This document shows, piece by piece, positions 16,644-24,872 of a DNA stretch of 63,273 nt. This DNA is from a virus. How positions within the stretch are numbered: the first letter of the stretch is position 1; each line of letters begins with the position of its first letter. Both the position numbers and the translations under genes were made by a program. The notes under the pieces were generated by a model. That model saw only the letters and a list, made by a program, of their open reading frames with translations. It made no database searches and had not been told where the DNA came from. The stretch is from positions 1 to 63,273 of IMG/VR virus record IMGVR_UViG_3300036770_005137, one strand, 5' to 3'.

Positions 16644-17374
16644 AAAATATTATTTTCTTTAATAAAATCTAATATTGCATCTTTAACTACATGCTGATAC
16701 TCTGGAGTTGTGTGATATCCTGGATCAACGGCAATAGGAGCCATGTTTTGCCATTCAACCGTGTGATTGAAAGAAGTAAGAATATTCTTAAAACTACAAA
16801 AATCATTAAAATCACTATGTTTAAAGCAAACACCTTCCATCAAAGTCGGATACATTATATAAGGAATCATTGACACTTCTAACTTTCTTAAAGCATATTG
16901 AATACACCAAGTATCTACGTGATAAGCAAAACGGCTAGAGAATGTTTTAAGATATACTTCCTGTATTTTTTCATCTTCTATGTGGGTAATAGGAAGAGAC
17001 CATATAAAGTTCTCAGGTTTATCGTAGGTATTTCCTGTTACAGGATTTATCTTACGATAGAGCATGTCTTTAAGACCTAGTTTATGTGAACAATTACGAT
17101 CGTCGAACTTGTCCCCTATAATTTCTACTCTGTCACTACTTGAACAAGCGCCGATAATTATAAGATCAGGTTTATAACTTATGGCTTCGAGAGTTTGAAG
17201 CACTATAGCTCTATTAGAAGCTCCTTGCTGAGCAAAAGATAATAAATCAAAGTTTAAATCTTTTGCAAGTAATTCACTCCAATGTGTTCCTCCCCATTCT
17301 TCTGTATGGATAGTTGAAATAGCATTCCAACTATCTCCGCAGACTATTAATTTCTTTTTTACTGAGTCATCCAT
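16637..17374 (-). CDS. SGNH-hydrolase-like protein
   Basis: The 245-residue product has GDSW at 13-16, a QQGASNRAI glycine/asparagine block near 50, and D217-x3-H221 (DPGYH) near the end: the block order of SGNH hydrolases. It is a paralogue of 15344-16081 and keeps all expected catalytic residues. There is no signal peptide, so it should act inside the cell. A role as an acyl-esterase or acyltransferase on a cluster intermediate is possible. It overlaps the SPASM-domain gene by 16 bases. Confidence 0.7.
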   Translation of the reverse strand: MDDSVKKKLIVCGDSWNAISTIHTEEWGGTHWSELLAKDLNFDLLSFAQQGASNRAIVLQTLEAISYKPDLIIIGACSSSDRVEIIGDKFDDRNCSHKLGLKDMLYRKINPVTGNTYDKPENFIWSLPITHIEDEKIQEVYLKTFSSRFAYHVDTWCIQYALRKLEVSMIPYIMYPTLMEGVCFKHSDFNDFCSFKNILTSFNHTVEWQNMAPIAVDPGYHTTPEYQHVVKDAILDFIKENNILC

Positions 17375-17832
17375 ATTACTCTATCCTTAGAAGGCTTAGA
17401 TTCTTCTGTTAGGCTATTATTAAAAACACTCATATCTATATGATTTGACAAAACCTTTTTGTAATTATCTTTATATATACTTTTAGGAGCACATAAACCA
17501 CACCCACAAACCTTCTTTGGACAAATAATTGTAGGCATAGTTTCTGACTTTAACCTTGCTTCAAGCTCTTCTAGAATTTTATCTGACTCACTTAACTTTC
17601 CGATAGGCCCTCTTTTGCCTCCGAAATCTGCTTGACAAGTTTGATGATGGTAAACACTGTCGCTATGCTGTTCTATATGCATAAAAAACCAGTTTACGCT
17701 ACAATACCATCCTTCAAATTCACGGAATTCCACAAATTTACTTTTTCTCGACTCTTCGCCCTCACTTAAACACATGGTACGGGAACCACAACAAGGACGT
17801 CCTATTGCCATTCCTAATTTTTTTTCGCTCAT
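17359..17832 (-). CDS. Free-standing SPASM/twitch-like iron-sulfur domain
   Basis: The 157-residue product has many cysteines: RPCCGS near 13-16, then MC, EGWYCSVN, HQTCQAD and a CGCGLC set. The stretch F-x-GW-x-C through HHQTC to PIGK lines up with FNGWECSS through RSYSC to PIGN in the C-terminal part of the 10989-12161 radical-SAM protein. It therefore looks like the auxiliary-cluster half of a radical-SAM protein whose core is the preceding gene (17829-18533). The two overlap by ATGA, which would keep their synthesis coupled. A frameshift origin is possible but the clean overlap argues for stable gene fission. Confidence 0.72.
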   Translation of the reverse strand: MSEKKLGMAIGRPCCGSRTMCLSEGEESRKSKFVEFREFEGWYCSVNWFFMHIEQHSDSVYHHQTCQADFGGKRGPIGKLSESDKILEELEARLKSETMPTIICPKKVCGCGLCAPKSIYKDNYKKVLSNHIDMSVFNNSLTEESKPSKDRVIWMTQ

Positions 17833-18533
17833 ACATTCACCTTCTTTGTATCTTTATTCCAATAATCTTTAAACCATTGTAATTGCTCGTCAGTGTATTG
17901 ATGAGCAAAATTGCTCTTACTATCTGGTTCTTCTCCTATGATTCTTGGAACATATTTAATGCCTTGATCATCTAACCAATAACACAATTCTTTACATTCA
18001 TCAAAATAAGCAGCATGAAACATTACATTAATACTGACATTCATTCCGTGCTCTGGTCCTTCTTTGCTGAATTGAACCATACGGCGTCTTACTTGGTCTT
18101 TAAGACGCTGATCTGCTTCAGCATGATAACTTATAGTAATATGATTAAAGTTATCTAATACAGCATCAGCAATTTTCTTACTCATTGCTCCATTACTAGT
18201 AACAGTAAAGCTACATTCATAAAGATTTGCATATTCTTTATTATATAAATCTCTAATATATTTAGAAAATTCAATAAATTTAGGATGAACCGTAGGCTCT
18301 CCTCCAGTAAAATTAATACTAGCTTTTTTATAAAATCTATATTGCATGTATAATTTTATATACTTAAAAACGAACTCGGCATTCTTTTTTAAATCATCAA
18401 GTGCTGCATGAGGACTCCAATTATCATGCCTATGACTTGGACAATAACTACAGTCATAGTTACACCTACGACCTAAATCCCAAGTAATTTGTAACTGATT
18501 GCCATCAAGTAAATCGACTGTATCAAAACTCAT
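17829..18533 (-). CDS. Radical SAM core protein without its own auxiliary domain
   Basis: This 234-residue protein has the cluster motif CNYDCSYC (Cys24, 28, 31) and GGEP at 77-80. It ends soon after the barrel, at the point where the 10989-12161 homologue continues into its linker (YTDEQLQWFKDYW against YTKEMLERLHNG). The missing part is encoded by the next gene at 17359-17832. It overlaps the upstream radical-SAM gene by 4 bases. It should cleave SAM reductively; the substrate is unknown. Confidence 0.85.
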   Translation of the reverse strand: MSFDTVDLLDGNQLQITWDLGRRCNYDCSYCPSHRHDNWSPHAALDDLKKNAEFVFKYIKLYMQYRFYKKASINFTGGEPTVHPKFIEFSKYIRDLYNKEYANLYECSFTVTSNGAMSKKIADAVLDNFNHITISYHAEADQRLKDQVRRRMVQFSKEGPEHGMNVSINVMFHAAYFDECKELCYWLDDQGIKYVPRIIGEEPDSKSNFAHQYTDEQLQWFKDYWNKDTKKVNV

Positions 18534-19840
18534 AGATATTCTCTAAAAATAGGTTCTACCTCAACTAACTTTTCATTACGAAGCTTGTCTAATCCATTAG
18601 TATATCTTACAAAATGATCCCATTCAGCTTGGTAATAGCTGTCACTATTCATATAGTTTGTAACCCCTTTAACTATAGTCTCAGCTTGCTTGATAATATT
18701 CTTATCATAATTATTATCTTTGACCCATACTAAAAAATCATTAAATTTATTAGTAATGTCTAATTTTAGCTTATCAGGAAGAACCCTTACATTAAGGTGT
18801 TTAGGATGGTGTGCAACATGGTGTGTTACAATAGGTTTAGCTGCACTTGGATTTATTCTTTTAAATCCACTCTCTGATAGTTTCCATTTCATAAAATCCA
18901 CCATATGATTAACATTATAAGCAGTTACCGTAAAGGCTAGCCAACTAAAAATATTATTAGGCAGATTATCTAAAACTTGCAAATTACGTAATACTTTTTC
19001 CCATTTAGCTGGATTACGCTGGTATTCAATAATTGCTCCGTATCCGTCCACACTTGCTCCGACTCTAACCTGCTTGAAATGTTTCCATAAATTAGTAACA
19101 CGAGTAGGTAGTGTGCTCATGTTTGTATTGTATTCAACAATTATATGCCCAGCATGTCCTTTTTCTACACAACGTTCTAGAAAATCATAATGCCTTTCTA
19201 TTAGCATAGGTTCTCCTCCTGCGAAGTAGACATGCTCGATGTTATGTATATTTTCTTCTAATTGTTCCCAGAACGGTTCATACTCTGGCCAGTTAAATGC
19301 TTCTACTTGTAAGCCTTTTTTAGTTTCTACGATCTCCATAGTTCCAGATGTATCTTTAAACTTATTACTTCCAGTAAGAGCAATCCAATCATCATACCAT
19401 GCGCTGCTGTCTGTAGGACCACACATACGACATTTTAAGTTACAAAAATTTCCAAATCTTAAATCATAATAAACTATAGGAAAATCATTAAAATCAATAC
19501 TTCCATCTGACTTTGTTTTAGACTTGGCATCTTCTATAGTCAATTTCCAATTACGCTGTTCGTACTGTCTACGGCTGTTAAGCCCATTTTCTTCCTCACT
19601 TCGACAACGACCACATTCTTCATTCCACACACCTTCTAACATATTAAGGCGCATGGTTTTCATCATAGGTGTGTTACGTGAATCAACTAAAACATCATGC
19701 CCAGCATTATAGGCAGTTCCATCCTCTTTACGAATTACTCCTTGATTTTTAGTTACGTTAGCTTGACAGCAGACTCTTATATCACCGTTAGCCCTAATAG
19801 CTTGAAAATTCCAAGGAATAGGACAAAAAGTATCACTCAT
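18530..19840 (-). CDS. Radical SAM protein with N-terminal twitch/SPASM-like domain
   Basis: The 436-residue protein has C6, C24-C25, C76 and C79 in the first 80 residues, as FCPIPW, RVCC and ECGRC, then the radical-SAM motif CNLKCRMC at 133-140 and YFAGGEPML for SAM binding. The front part looks like a SPASM domain placed before the core. The closest relative in the window is the 22079-23485 protein: both have ILPW/PIPW, DLRFG before the core and a similar C-terminal half with HHPKHLNVRVLP or YHPPHLNVKVLP. It follows the PP-loop gene with an 8-base overlap. Confidence 0.88.
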   Translation of the reverse strand: MSDTFCPIPWNFQAIRANGDIRVCCQANVTKNQGVIRKEDGTAYNAGHDVLVDSRNTPMMKTMRLNMLEGVWNEECGRCRSEEENGLNSRRQYEQRNWKLTIEDAKSKTKSDGSIDFNDFPIVYYDLRFGNFCNLKCRMCGPTDSSAWYDDWIALTGSNKFKDTSGTMEIVETKKGLQVEAFNWPEYEPFWEQLEENIHNIEHVYFAGGEPMLIERHYDFLERCVEKGHAGHIIVEYNTNMSTLPTRVTNLWKHFKQVRVGASVDGYGAIIEYQRNPAKWEKVLRNLQVLDNLPNNIFSWLAFTVTAYNVNHMVDFMKWKLSESGFKRINPSAAKPIVTHHVAHHPKHLNVRVLPDKLKLDITNKFNDFLVWVKDNNYDKNIIKQAETIVKGVTNYMNSDSYYQAEWDHFVRYTNGLDKLRNEKLVEVEPIFREYL

Positions 19841-20681
19841 AATATTGTTTTAATTTTTTCATAGTGTTTGGTAATTGCTCTACTGCCCAATCTCTTTCTA
19901 AACACCAAAAACAAGCTCCACAAACAGGAACATCCATACCCGGAGTATATGCTTCTAAAGACGGTATTACAGGATTTATATGGTTACCATCATTTATATC
20001 ACCTTCACAACCTCTTGTAGTATTGAATAAATCCTCTGCTCCATGTATGAAATATTGTGCAACGATCCAGTCTTTTTGTACAAAACGATATGGGTGTATA
20101 AACCATGTTCCTTTATCTTGATACATAATATCTTTTAGTCTGCCTTGTTCAGCAGTTTTATCTCGTTCTTTCATCCGGTTAGCCCAAAGTTCATCTTGAG
20201 GATTCATACTAGTTGCATTGAAGATAGCGCTGAGTTTTAATTTATAAGCTATATAGCTATTAAAACTAGATCCTTCGATTTGATCTCCGCTACGGCCATT
20301 AATTATAGGCCCTATAACACCATACTCTAATTCAGGAGGAATATAATTTGTATACCTTTTTGAAATAATATCCGGGAACATAGACTTAAGTTTTTCATAG
20401 ACCTCAATTCCTTTTGGTTCTTGCCATGGCCGAGTAGTCCAACACCGTATAAATGTAATGATATTAATTTTACATTTATAATTATTTTCCTTAATAATTT
20501 TACAAAGTAATAAACACAAACTAGAACTATCTGCTCCACCAGAAATATTAATACCAATTTGCTTCCATTTAGGGTTAAATGGAATATCTAATCCGCAAAT
20601 TCTATGCAATATAAAATCATCGGCATCATCTGGAAAATATTTATAAAGCTCTTTATATAAAGAATTTGATACTTCAAACAT
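19833..20681 (-). CDS. N-type (PP-loop) ATP pyrophosphatase, QueC-like
   Basis: The 282-residue product carries SGGADSSS at 47-54, the PP-loop that binds ATP and activates an acid or amide by adenylation. Near the end CGACFWC at 254-260 supplies a CX2CX2C set, followed by LERDWA, resembling the zinc site of QueC (7-cyano-7-deazaguanine synthase). A further cysteine near 226 could be the fourth ligand. Other queuosine-pathway genes are absent, so a different amide- or nitrile-forming or ligating reaction in this cluster is more likely. It lies between two radical-SAM genes with 8-base overlaps on both sides. Confidence 0.8.
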   Translation of the reverse strand: MFEVSNSLYKELYKYFPDDADDFILHRICGLDIPFNPKWKQIGINISGGADSSSLCLLLCKIIKENNYKCKINIITFIRCWTTRPWQEPKGIEVYEKLKSMFPDIISKRYTNYIPPELEYGVIGPIINGRSGDQIEGSSFNSYIAYKLKLSAIFNATSMNPQDELWANRMKERDKTAEQGRLKDIMYQDKGTWFIHPYRFVQKDWIVAQYFIHGAEDLFNTTRGCEGDINDGNHINPVIPSLEAYTPGMDVPVCGACFWCLERDWAVEQLPNTMKKLKQYYE

Positions 20682-22089
20682 TTTTTACCCTTTCAATTTT
20701 TCCGTTAATTAGCTTGTAGTTTACCATATAATCATTAAAATTTTGTTTCCAAATTTCATCTGTTTTTCTAACATATGTTTCAAAACTTTTTACTACTTGC
20801 TCATTTGTAATTATTTCCCAGCCATTAAGCCCTGGCTTTTTTAAATTACGATCCTTTGCCACTTTTCCTAGATCGGTATTTAAAGAGTAAGTCTTAATAT
20901 CATTAAGAGCAGTGCGAGCCTTTTCTATATCTCTAAACACACCTCCGTTATAAGATAATCTTCCAAGTTCATTTGCAAGTATTCGTCTTCTTTGTTCTTG
21001 ATTTATAATAGCCTCGACTTCAAGAAAATCTTGAATCAGATAATCTTTAAAATTGACATTCATTAAGGCAGGATTTAAATATATTGGACTATAAACCATA
21101 GAAGCATCTATGCTCACAAAATCAAGTTGTAAAAGTGAATTAAAAATATTAGGTAAATCCATCATTTGGTAAGCACTTGTTGTAATAACTGCTGTCAAGT
21201 GCATTTTCTTATTAGAAGCAACCGATCTAAATGTGTCTATATTATCTTTTAATTTTTCCCAATCACCTGTTCTAAAATAGGGATAGATATTAGTTCCAGC
21301 ATCAACACTAATATGTATTATGGTCATTGCAAAAGGTTCTAAAAGTTCAGATAATTCTTTTGGATTAAAATTTGCATTAAAATTTGTATGAAAACCTATG
21401 AACAACTTATCGGCATTAGGGTGACTTGCCAATAACTTTAAAAAGTAAAAAAATTGCTTTTGATTTAAAACTTCGCCTCCGGCAAATTCTACTTTTTCTA
21501 AACCAATCGCATATTCACACAGATCGTCAACAATTTCTTTAACTTGATCTAAACTTATTTCTAGCTCACCTTTATCATCTTCACTAGATCGATGTTCTGT
21601 GCGTAGTAATTGTTTTAAATCATAAAATTTAACTTCTTCATCTGGCTGATAAAATTTTAATTTACTAATCCATCCGCTAGAATAAACAGTGCTACAATGC
21701 CTACAAGCCATATTACAACTATTACCAAAACGTATTTCTACATGCTTTAATCCTCTTTGGTATGACTCTCCGGGCAACGACCAAGTTCCATTTGTTTCTC
21801 TGGGATCTCCTATATAAAGAGACATATCAGGCTCGTAATCTTGTCTCATTGAAGTGCTACCAATACTTTCAGGCTCTTTACACAGATGACAACCACTACT
21901 CCATTTACCGCTCATCATCTCTAAACGATGATTTCTAAATCCTTCTGAATTAAAAATTTCGCTTGGCTTAATAGCTTTTTCTATTCGAAACAACTGATCA
22001 GGATTTTGAGGGCAACTTGTGGCAAAGCCATTTTTGTAATTAATACCATGCAGTGTAAAATAACACTTTATTGGTTGTTTAGCTTCCAT
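20674..22089 (-). CDS. Radical SAM protein with N-terminal twitch/SPASM-like domain
   Basis: The 471-residue protein has Cys9, Cys26, Cys67 and Cys70 in the front domain, then CNMACRHC at 125-132 and VEFAGGEVL for SAM. The front set has a single Cys26 where related proteins have CC. EIRFGNSC before the core matches the DLRFG segments of its neighbours. An insertion rich in charged residues follows the core. Its start overlaps the preceding radical-SAM gene by 11 bases. The substrate is unknown. Confidence 0.86.
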   Translation of the reverse strand: MEAKQPIKCYFTLHGINYKNGFATSCPQNPDQLFRIEKAIKPSEIFNSEGFRNHRLEMMSGKWSSGCHLCKEPESIGSTSMRQDYEPDMSLYIGDPRETNGTWSLPGESYQRGLKHVEIRFGNSCNMACRHCSTVYSSGWISKLKFYQPDEEVKFYDLKQLLRTEHRSSEDDKGELEISLDQVKEIVDDLCEYAIGLEKVEFAGGEVLNQKQFFYFLKLLASHPNADKLFIGFHTNFNANFNPKELSELLEPFAMTIIHISVDAGTNIYPYFRTGDWEKLKDNIDTFRSVASNKKMHLTAVITTSAYQMMDLPNIFNSLLQLDFVSIDASMVYSPIYLNPALMNVNFKDYLIQDFLEVEAIINQEQRRRILANELGRLSYNGGVFRDIEKARTALNDIKTYSLNTDLGKVAKDRNLKKPGLNGWEIITNEQVVKSFETYVRKTDEIWKQNFNDYMVNYKLINGKIERVKNV

Positions 22090-23485
22090 TAAAAATATCC
22101 TTCATTTCAGGAAAAGTATTATAAAAACTTATACTTCTATGCTGATCCAATTTTTCTAAATATTCTTTCATTTCTGGTAACCGCATACTCCAGTCTTCAC
22201 TTTCCATAAACTTTAACATACCCTCCAACCTATCTAATCCATACCCTGCTTTTAACCACTTTTCCTTGGTAATTTTTCCCTTGTGCCATTCCGGAACGCC
22301 TAGTTCCCAATTAGCTTCCCACCATGGATAAAATTCTTCAAACTTACGACGACATTCTGCTTTAAACCACTTAGGCAAAACTTTAACATTTAAATGAGGT
22401 GGATGATAAACAAAATGATAATTTATACCACCTGCACCAAAGGGAAACATGTTGACTTTCTTAAATCCTTGAGTTAGTTTCCATTTAAGAAAGTCTGGCA
22501 AATAATAAATGTTTAGTGCTTGAACTGCACAAGCAATAGTAACTTCAACATTATCAGAAGTCTCTCTATCTAATATATGAAAAACTTCCTCAGTCCTACT
22601 CCATTTACTAGGATAACGAATGTATTCATTCATTTCTCCTATACTATCAACACTATAATGAAACCTAACAATTTTAAAATGCTTCCACAGATCAAACAAG
22701 TCATCTCGCCATTCTACACCGTTACTATTATAACGAATTTCTAATTTAGAAGCATGACCTTGTCTAATTACTTCTTCTAGTATAGCATAATGCTCTTCAA
22801 TTATCAAGCTCTCTCCGCCAGCGAAATATAGTTGCTGCATATGAGGAATTTGTTCATAAAACTGCTGCCAAAAAACTGGATTATTTTTATGCCAATTATA
22901 ACTACTGCCGTTTATACTGCCTTTATTATTCCATTGCCAAGTTTCTCTTAAACTCTTATTTTCCAATTGAGGATATACTGCCTGCCATTCTTTGATCCAT
23001 CCACTGCTATCATGAGGACTGCACATTACACAGGCTAATTGACATTTGGTTCCAAAACGTAAATCAATATAGCTAACTTTAGGAGGAATACTACCATCTG
23101 GCGCAGTATCAGCCATTAACTGATCTACACTGACCCTTTCACTCCAATACTTTGTTTCCCATTGTCGTTTGCTATTATGACCTGCACGTTCTTCAACAAA
23201 ACATTTCTTACAACTAGGAGGCTCTTCACCATTTATCATTTGCAATCTTACATTCTTCATGTAGGTGCTGTTCCAGCTGCTTAAAAAGTCTGCTACATTA
23301 AGATTACTAGGACGTCCTTCTTCATCTTTTAAAACACCTATCATACCCCCATGGCTTTTATCATTAGTGGGTCCTACACTGCTTGCATTAGCAGTGCAAC
23401 ATACCCTCATACTACCATCTGGCCTAGTAGATAAATGAATCCAAGGAAGTATACAAAAGGTTTTAGAAGGGTAGTTAGTTGTCAT
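22079..23485 (-). CDS. Radical SAM protein with N-terminal twitch/SPASM-like domain
   Basis: The 468-residue product shows Cys11, Cys29-Cys30, Cys92 and Cys95 first (FCILPW, RVCC, SCKKC), then CQLACVMC at 148-155 and YFAGGESLI. It is closely similar to the 18530-19840 protein through most of its length, including FPFGAGG and the PPHLNVKVLP segment in the last third. The two probably arose by duplication and may act on related substrates. It overlaps the upstream radical-SAM gene by ATGA. Confidence 0.88.
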   Translation of the reverse strand: MTTNYPSKTFCILPWIHLSTRPDGSMRVCCTANASSVGPTNDKSHGGMIGVLKDEEGRPSNLNVADFLSSWNSTYMKNVRLQMINGEEPPSCKKCFVEERAGHNSKRQWETKYWSERVSVDQLMADTAPDGSIPPKVSYIDLRFGTKCQLACVMCSPHDSSGWIKEWQAVYPQLENKSLRETWQWNNKGSINGSSYNWHKNNPVFWQQFYEQIPHMQQLYFAGGESLIIEEHYAILEEVIRQGHASKLEIRYNSNGVEWRDDLFDLWKHFKIVRFHYSVDSIGEMNEYIRYPSKWSRTEEVFHILDRETSDNVEVTIACAVQALNIYYLPDFLKWKLTQGFKKVNMFPFGAGGINYHFVYHPPHLNVKVLPKWFKAECRRKFEEFYPWWEANWELGVPEWHKGKITKEKWLKAGYGLDRLEGMLKFMESEDWSMRLPEMKEYLEKLDQHRSISFYNTFPEMKDIFNGS

Positions 23486-24648
23486 TTAAATTGTTCCGTA
23501 AAAGCATCATATTTAGCCCCACAAGTCTTGGCACAAATAGATAATTTTCCATCTGCACAACTTGGTTTATCCCAACTTTCTGGAATATATTTTTGAAAAA
23601 ACAAACCATTTACAATAGTTTCTAGGTCAACGTTTATAGCATTAAGGTTTTCTTTTCCTGCTTGGTCAATTAAATTCCAAATTTGAGTGGACCTCGGGGT
23701 ATGATACCAAACATACATCTGACCTGCTGTCCAACAACAAGGTTGAACTATGCCTTCTGCACTAATATATAGACTTTTTTCCTCTGCGACTTTACACTTA
23801 ATTGTAGCTTCATCCCAAACTTTTTCAATTGGTTTTTTCTTTGCAGGATCTTTGTGAAAAAACTGCGGATACATTTCAATATCTTTTGCTTTGCTAGGAA
23901 TAATTTTTACAGATTCTTCACCTTTGGCAAATTTGCTTATTTCATCTAATACGCTATTACGGTATTTTGGATTTTTAGGCGCAGATAAAAGAGCAGTAGC
24001 AACACCTTTACGATTTCCTGCCTGATGCATTTCTTTAGTAACACCGCTTACATTACTAAAAAATCGAGCACTTTTTTTATACTGGAATTTCTCAAAACCC
24101 ATTTTCTTACTTAAAGCTTCTGCTGCTTCAACTTGGTGTTCATTATGGGCAAATACTATATAATCCCAACGAGCTCTGCCTCCTGCATCAATAAAAGCTT
24201 GAGCATTTTCCATTATCTTTGGCCATATAGTATTTTGCCTATACAGATGATTTGTATCTTCTAAACCATCTACACTGAAAATAACGTATCCTTTTCTACC
24301 TATAACTCGTGCTAAATTAGCCCACCATTCAGGTTTTTTGGCACTGCCATTTGTATGCATACTTAGATTAATCTGACTATTGTTTTCTCTAAAATATGAA
24401 AATACTTCTAATGTATCTTTGGCAGCTATTGGATCTCCGTAATTGCCGCACATATACAATCTATCCAGTTGTTTAATAAAATCTATAGAAAAAATTCTTT
24501 TCACATCTGTGATTGACAGCTCTGTTTGAGGAAGCTGAGGATTATCTTCTCCCCCATTTATATTACGAGCACACATTGGACAGGCAGCGTTACATTTATC
24601 TGTAATTTCTAAATGAACCGTCTTGATTTCATTGTATTTGTATAACAT
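23482..24648 (-). CDS. Radical SAM/SPASM-like protein
   Basis: The 388-residue protein has CNAACPMC at residues 19-26 near its start, the usual place, and MCGNYGDP in the GGE-like position. Later come IKCKVAE and GIVQPCCW, the pattern of a C-terminal SPASM domain, and CADGKLSICAKTCG at the end. It is thus built in the usual order, unlike its neighbours. Its ATG uses the last base of the stop of the 74-residue gene (TAATG), so the two are coupled. The substrate is unknown. Confidence 0.88.
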   Translation of the reverse strand: MLYKYNEIKTVHLEITDKCNAACPMCARNINGGEDNPQLPQTELSITDVKRIFSIDFIKQLDRLYMCGNYGDPIAAKDTLEVFSYFRENNSQINLSMHTNGSAKKPEWWANLARVIGRKGYVIFSVDGLEDTNHLYRQNTIWPKIMENAQAFIDAGGRARWDYIVFAHNEHQVEAAEALSKKMGFEKFQYKKSARFFSNVSGVTKEMHQAGNRKGVATALLSAPKNPKYRNSVLDEISKFAKGEESVKIIPSKAKDIEMYPQFFHKDPAKKKPIEKVWDEATIKCKVAEEKSLYISAEGIVQPCCWTAGQMYVWYHTPRSTQIWNLIDQAGKENLNAINVDLETIVNGLFFQKYIPESWDKPSCADGKLSICAKTCGAKYDAFTEQFK

Positions 24649-24872
24649 TATTCCATTACTAACTTAATATCTTTTCCTGGGCCAACCTTACTTGGTAAGT
24701 CTCCGTATTTTTCTATATAATCTTTTATAACAACCTTATACCAATTTTGACTATTATGATAGGCTTGTGAATTAAATTTATAGATATTATTATTCGTTGC
24801 TTCTATTGTAGATAATGCACGGGCTGCTTCTTTTTGCAAATCTCTTAATTCTAATTTATCAATGTCAATCAT
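24648..24872 (-). CDS. Small hypothetical protein, 74 residues
   Basis: The product begins with an acidic helix (LELRDLQKEAARALSTIEA), then an asparagine- and tyrosine-rich middle (NNNIYKFNSQAYHNSQNWY) and an end with GDLPSKVGPGK. It lies directly upstream of a radical-SAM/SPASM gene with 1-base overlap and directly after a methyltransferase-fold gene with 4-base overlap. It could be an accessory subunit, or a substrate peptide of the next enzyme; nothing in it proves either. No cysteine is present, so sactipeptide-type thioethers can be excluded. Confidence 0.62.
   Translation of the reverse strand: MIDIDKLELRDLQKEAARALSTIEATNNNIYKFNSQAYHNSQNWYKVVIKDYIEKYGDLPSKVGPGKDIKLVME

Noticed and set aside
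10989-24648. A complete 7-deazaguanine DNA-modification pathway (QueC-like protein with radical-SAM QueE)
   Set aside because: No FolE, QueD or DNA-inserting transglycosylase is present, and the radical-SAM proteins are large twitch/SPASM types unlike QueE.
23482-24872. Sactipeptide-type precursor for the radical-SAM enzymes
   Set aside because: The only small gene in the right place contains no cysteine, which thioether-forming sactipeptides need. Other peptide modifications remain open.
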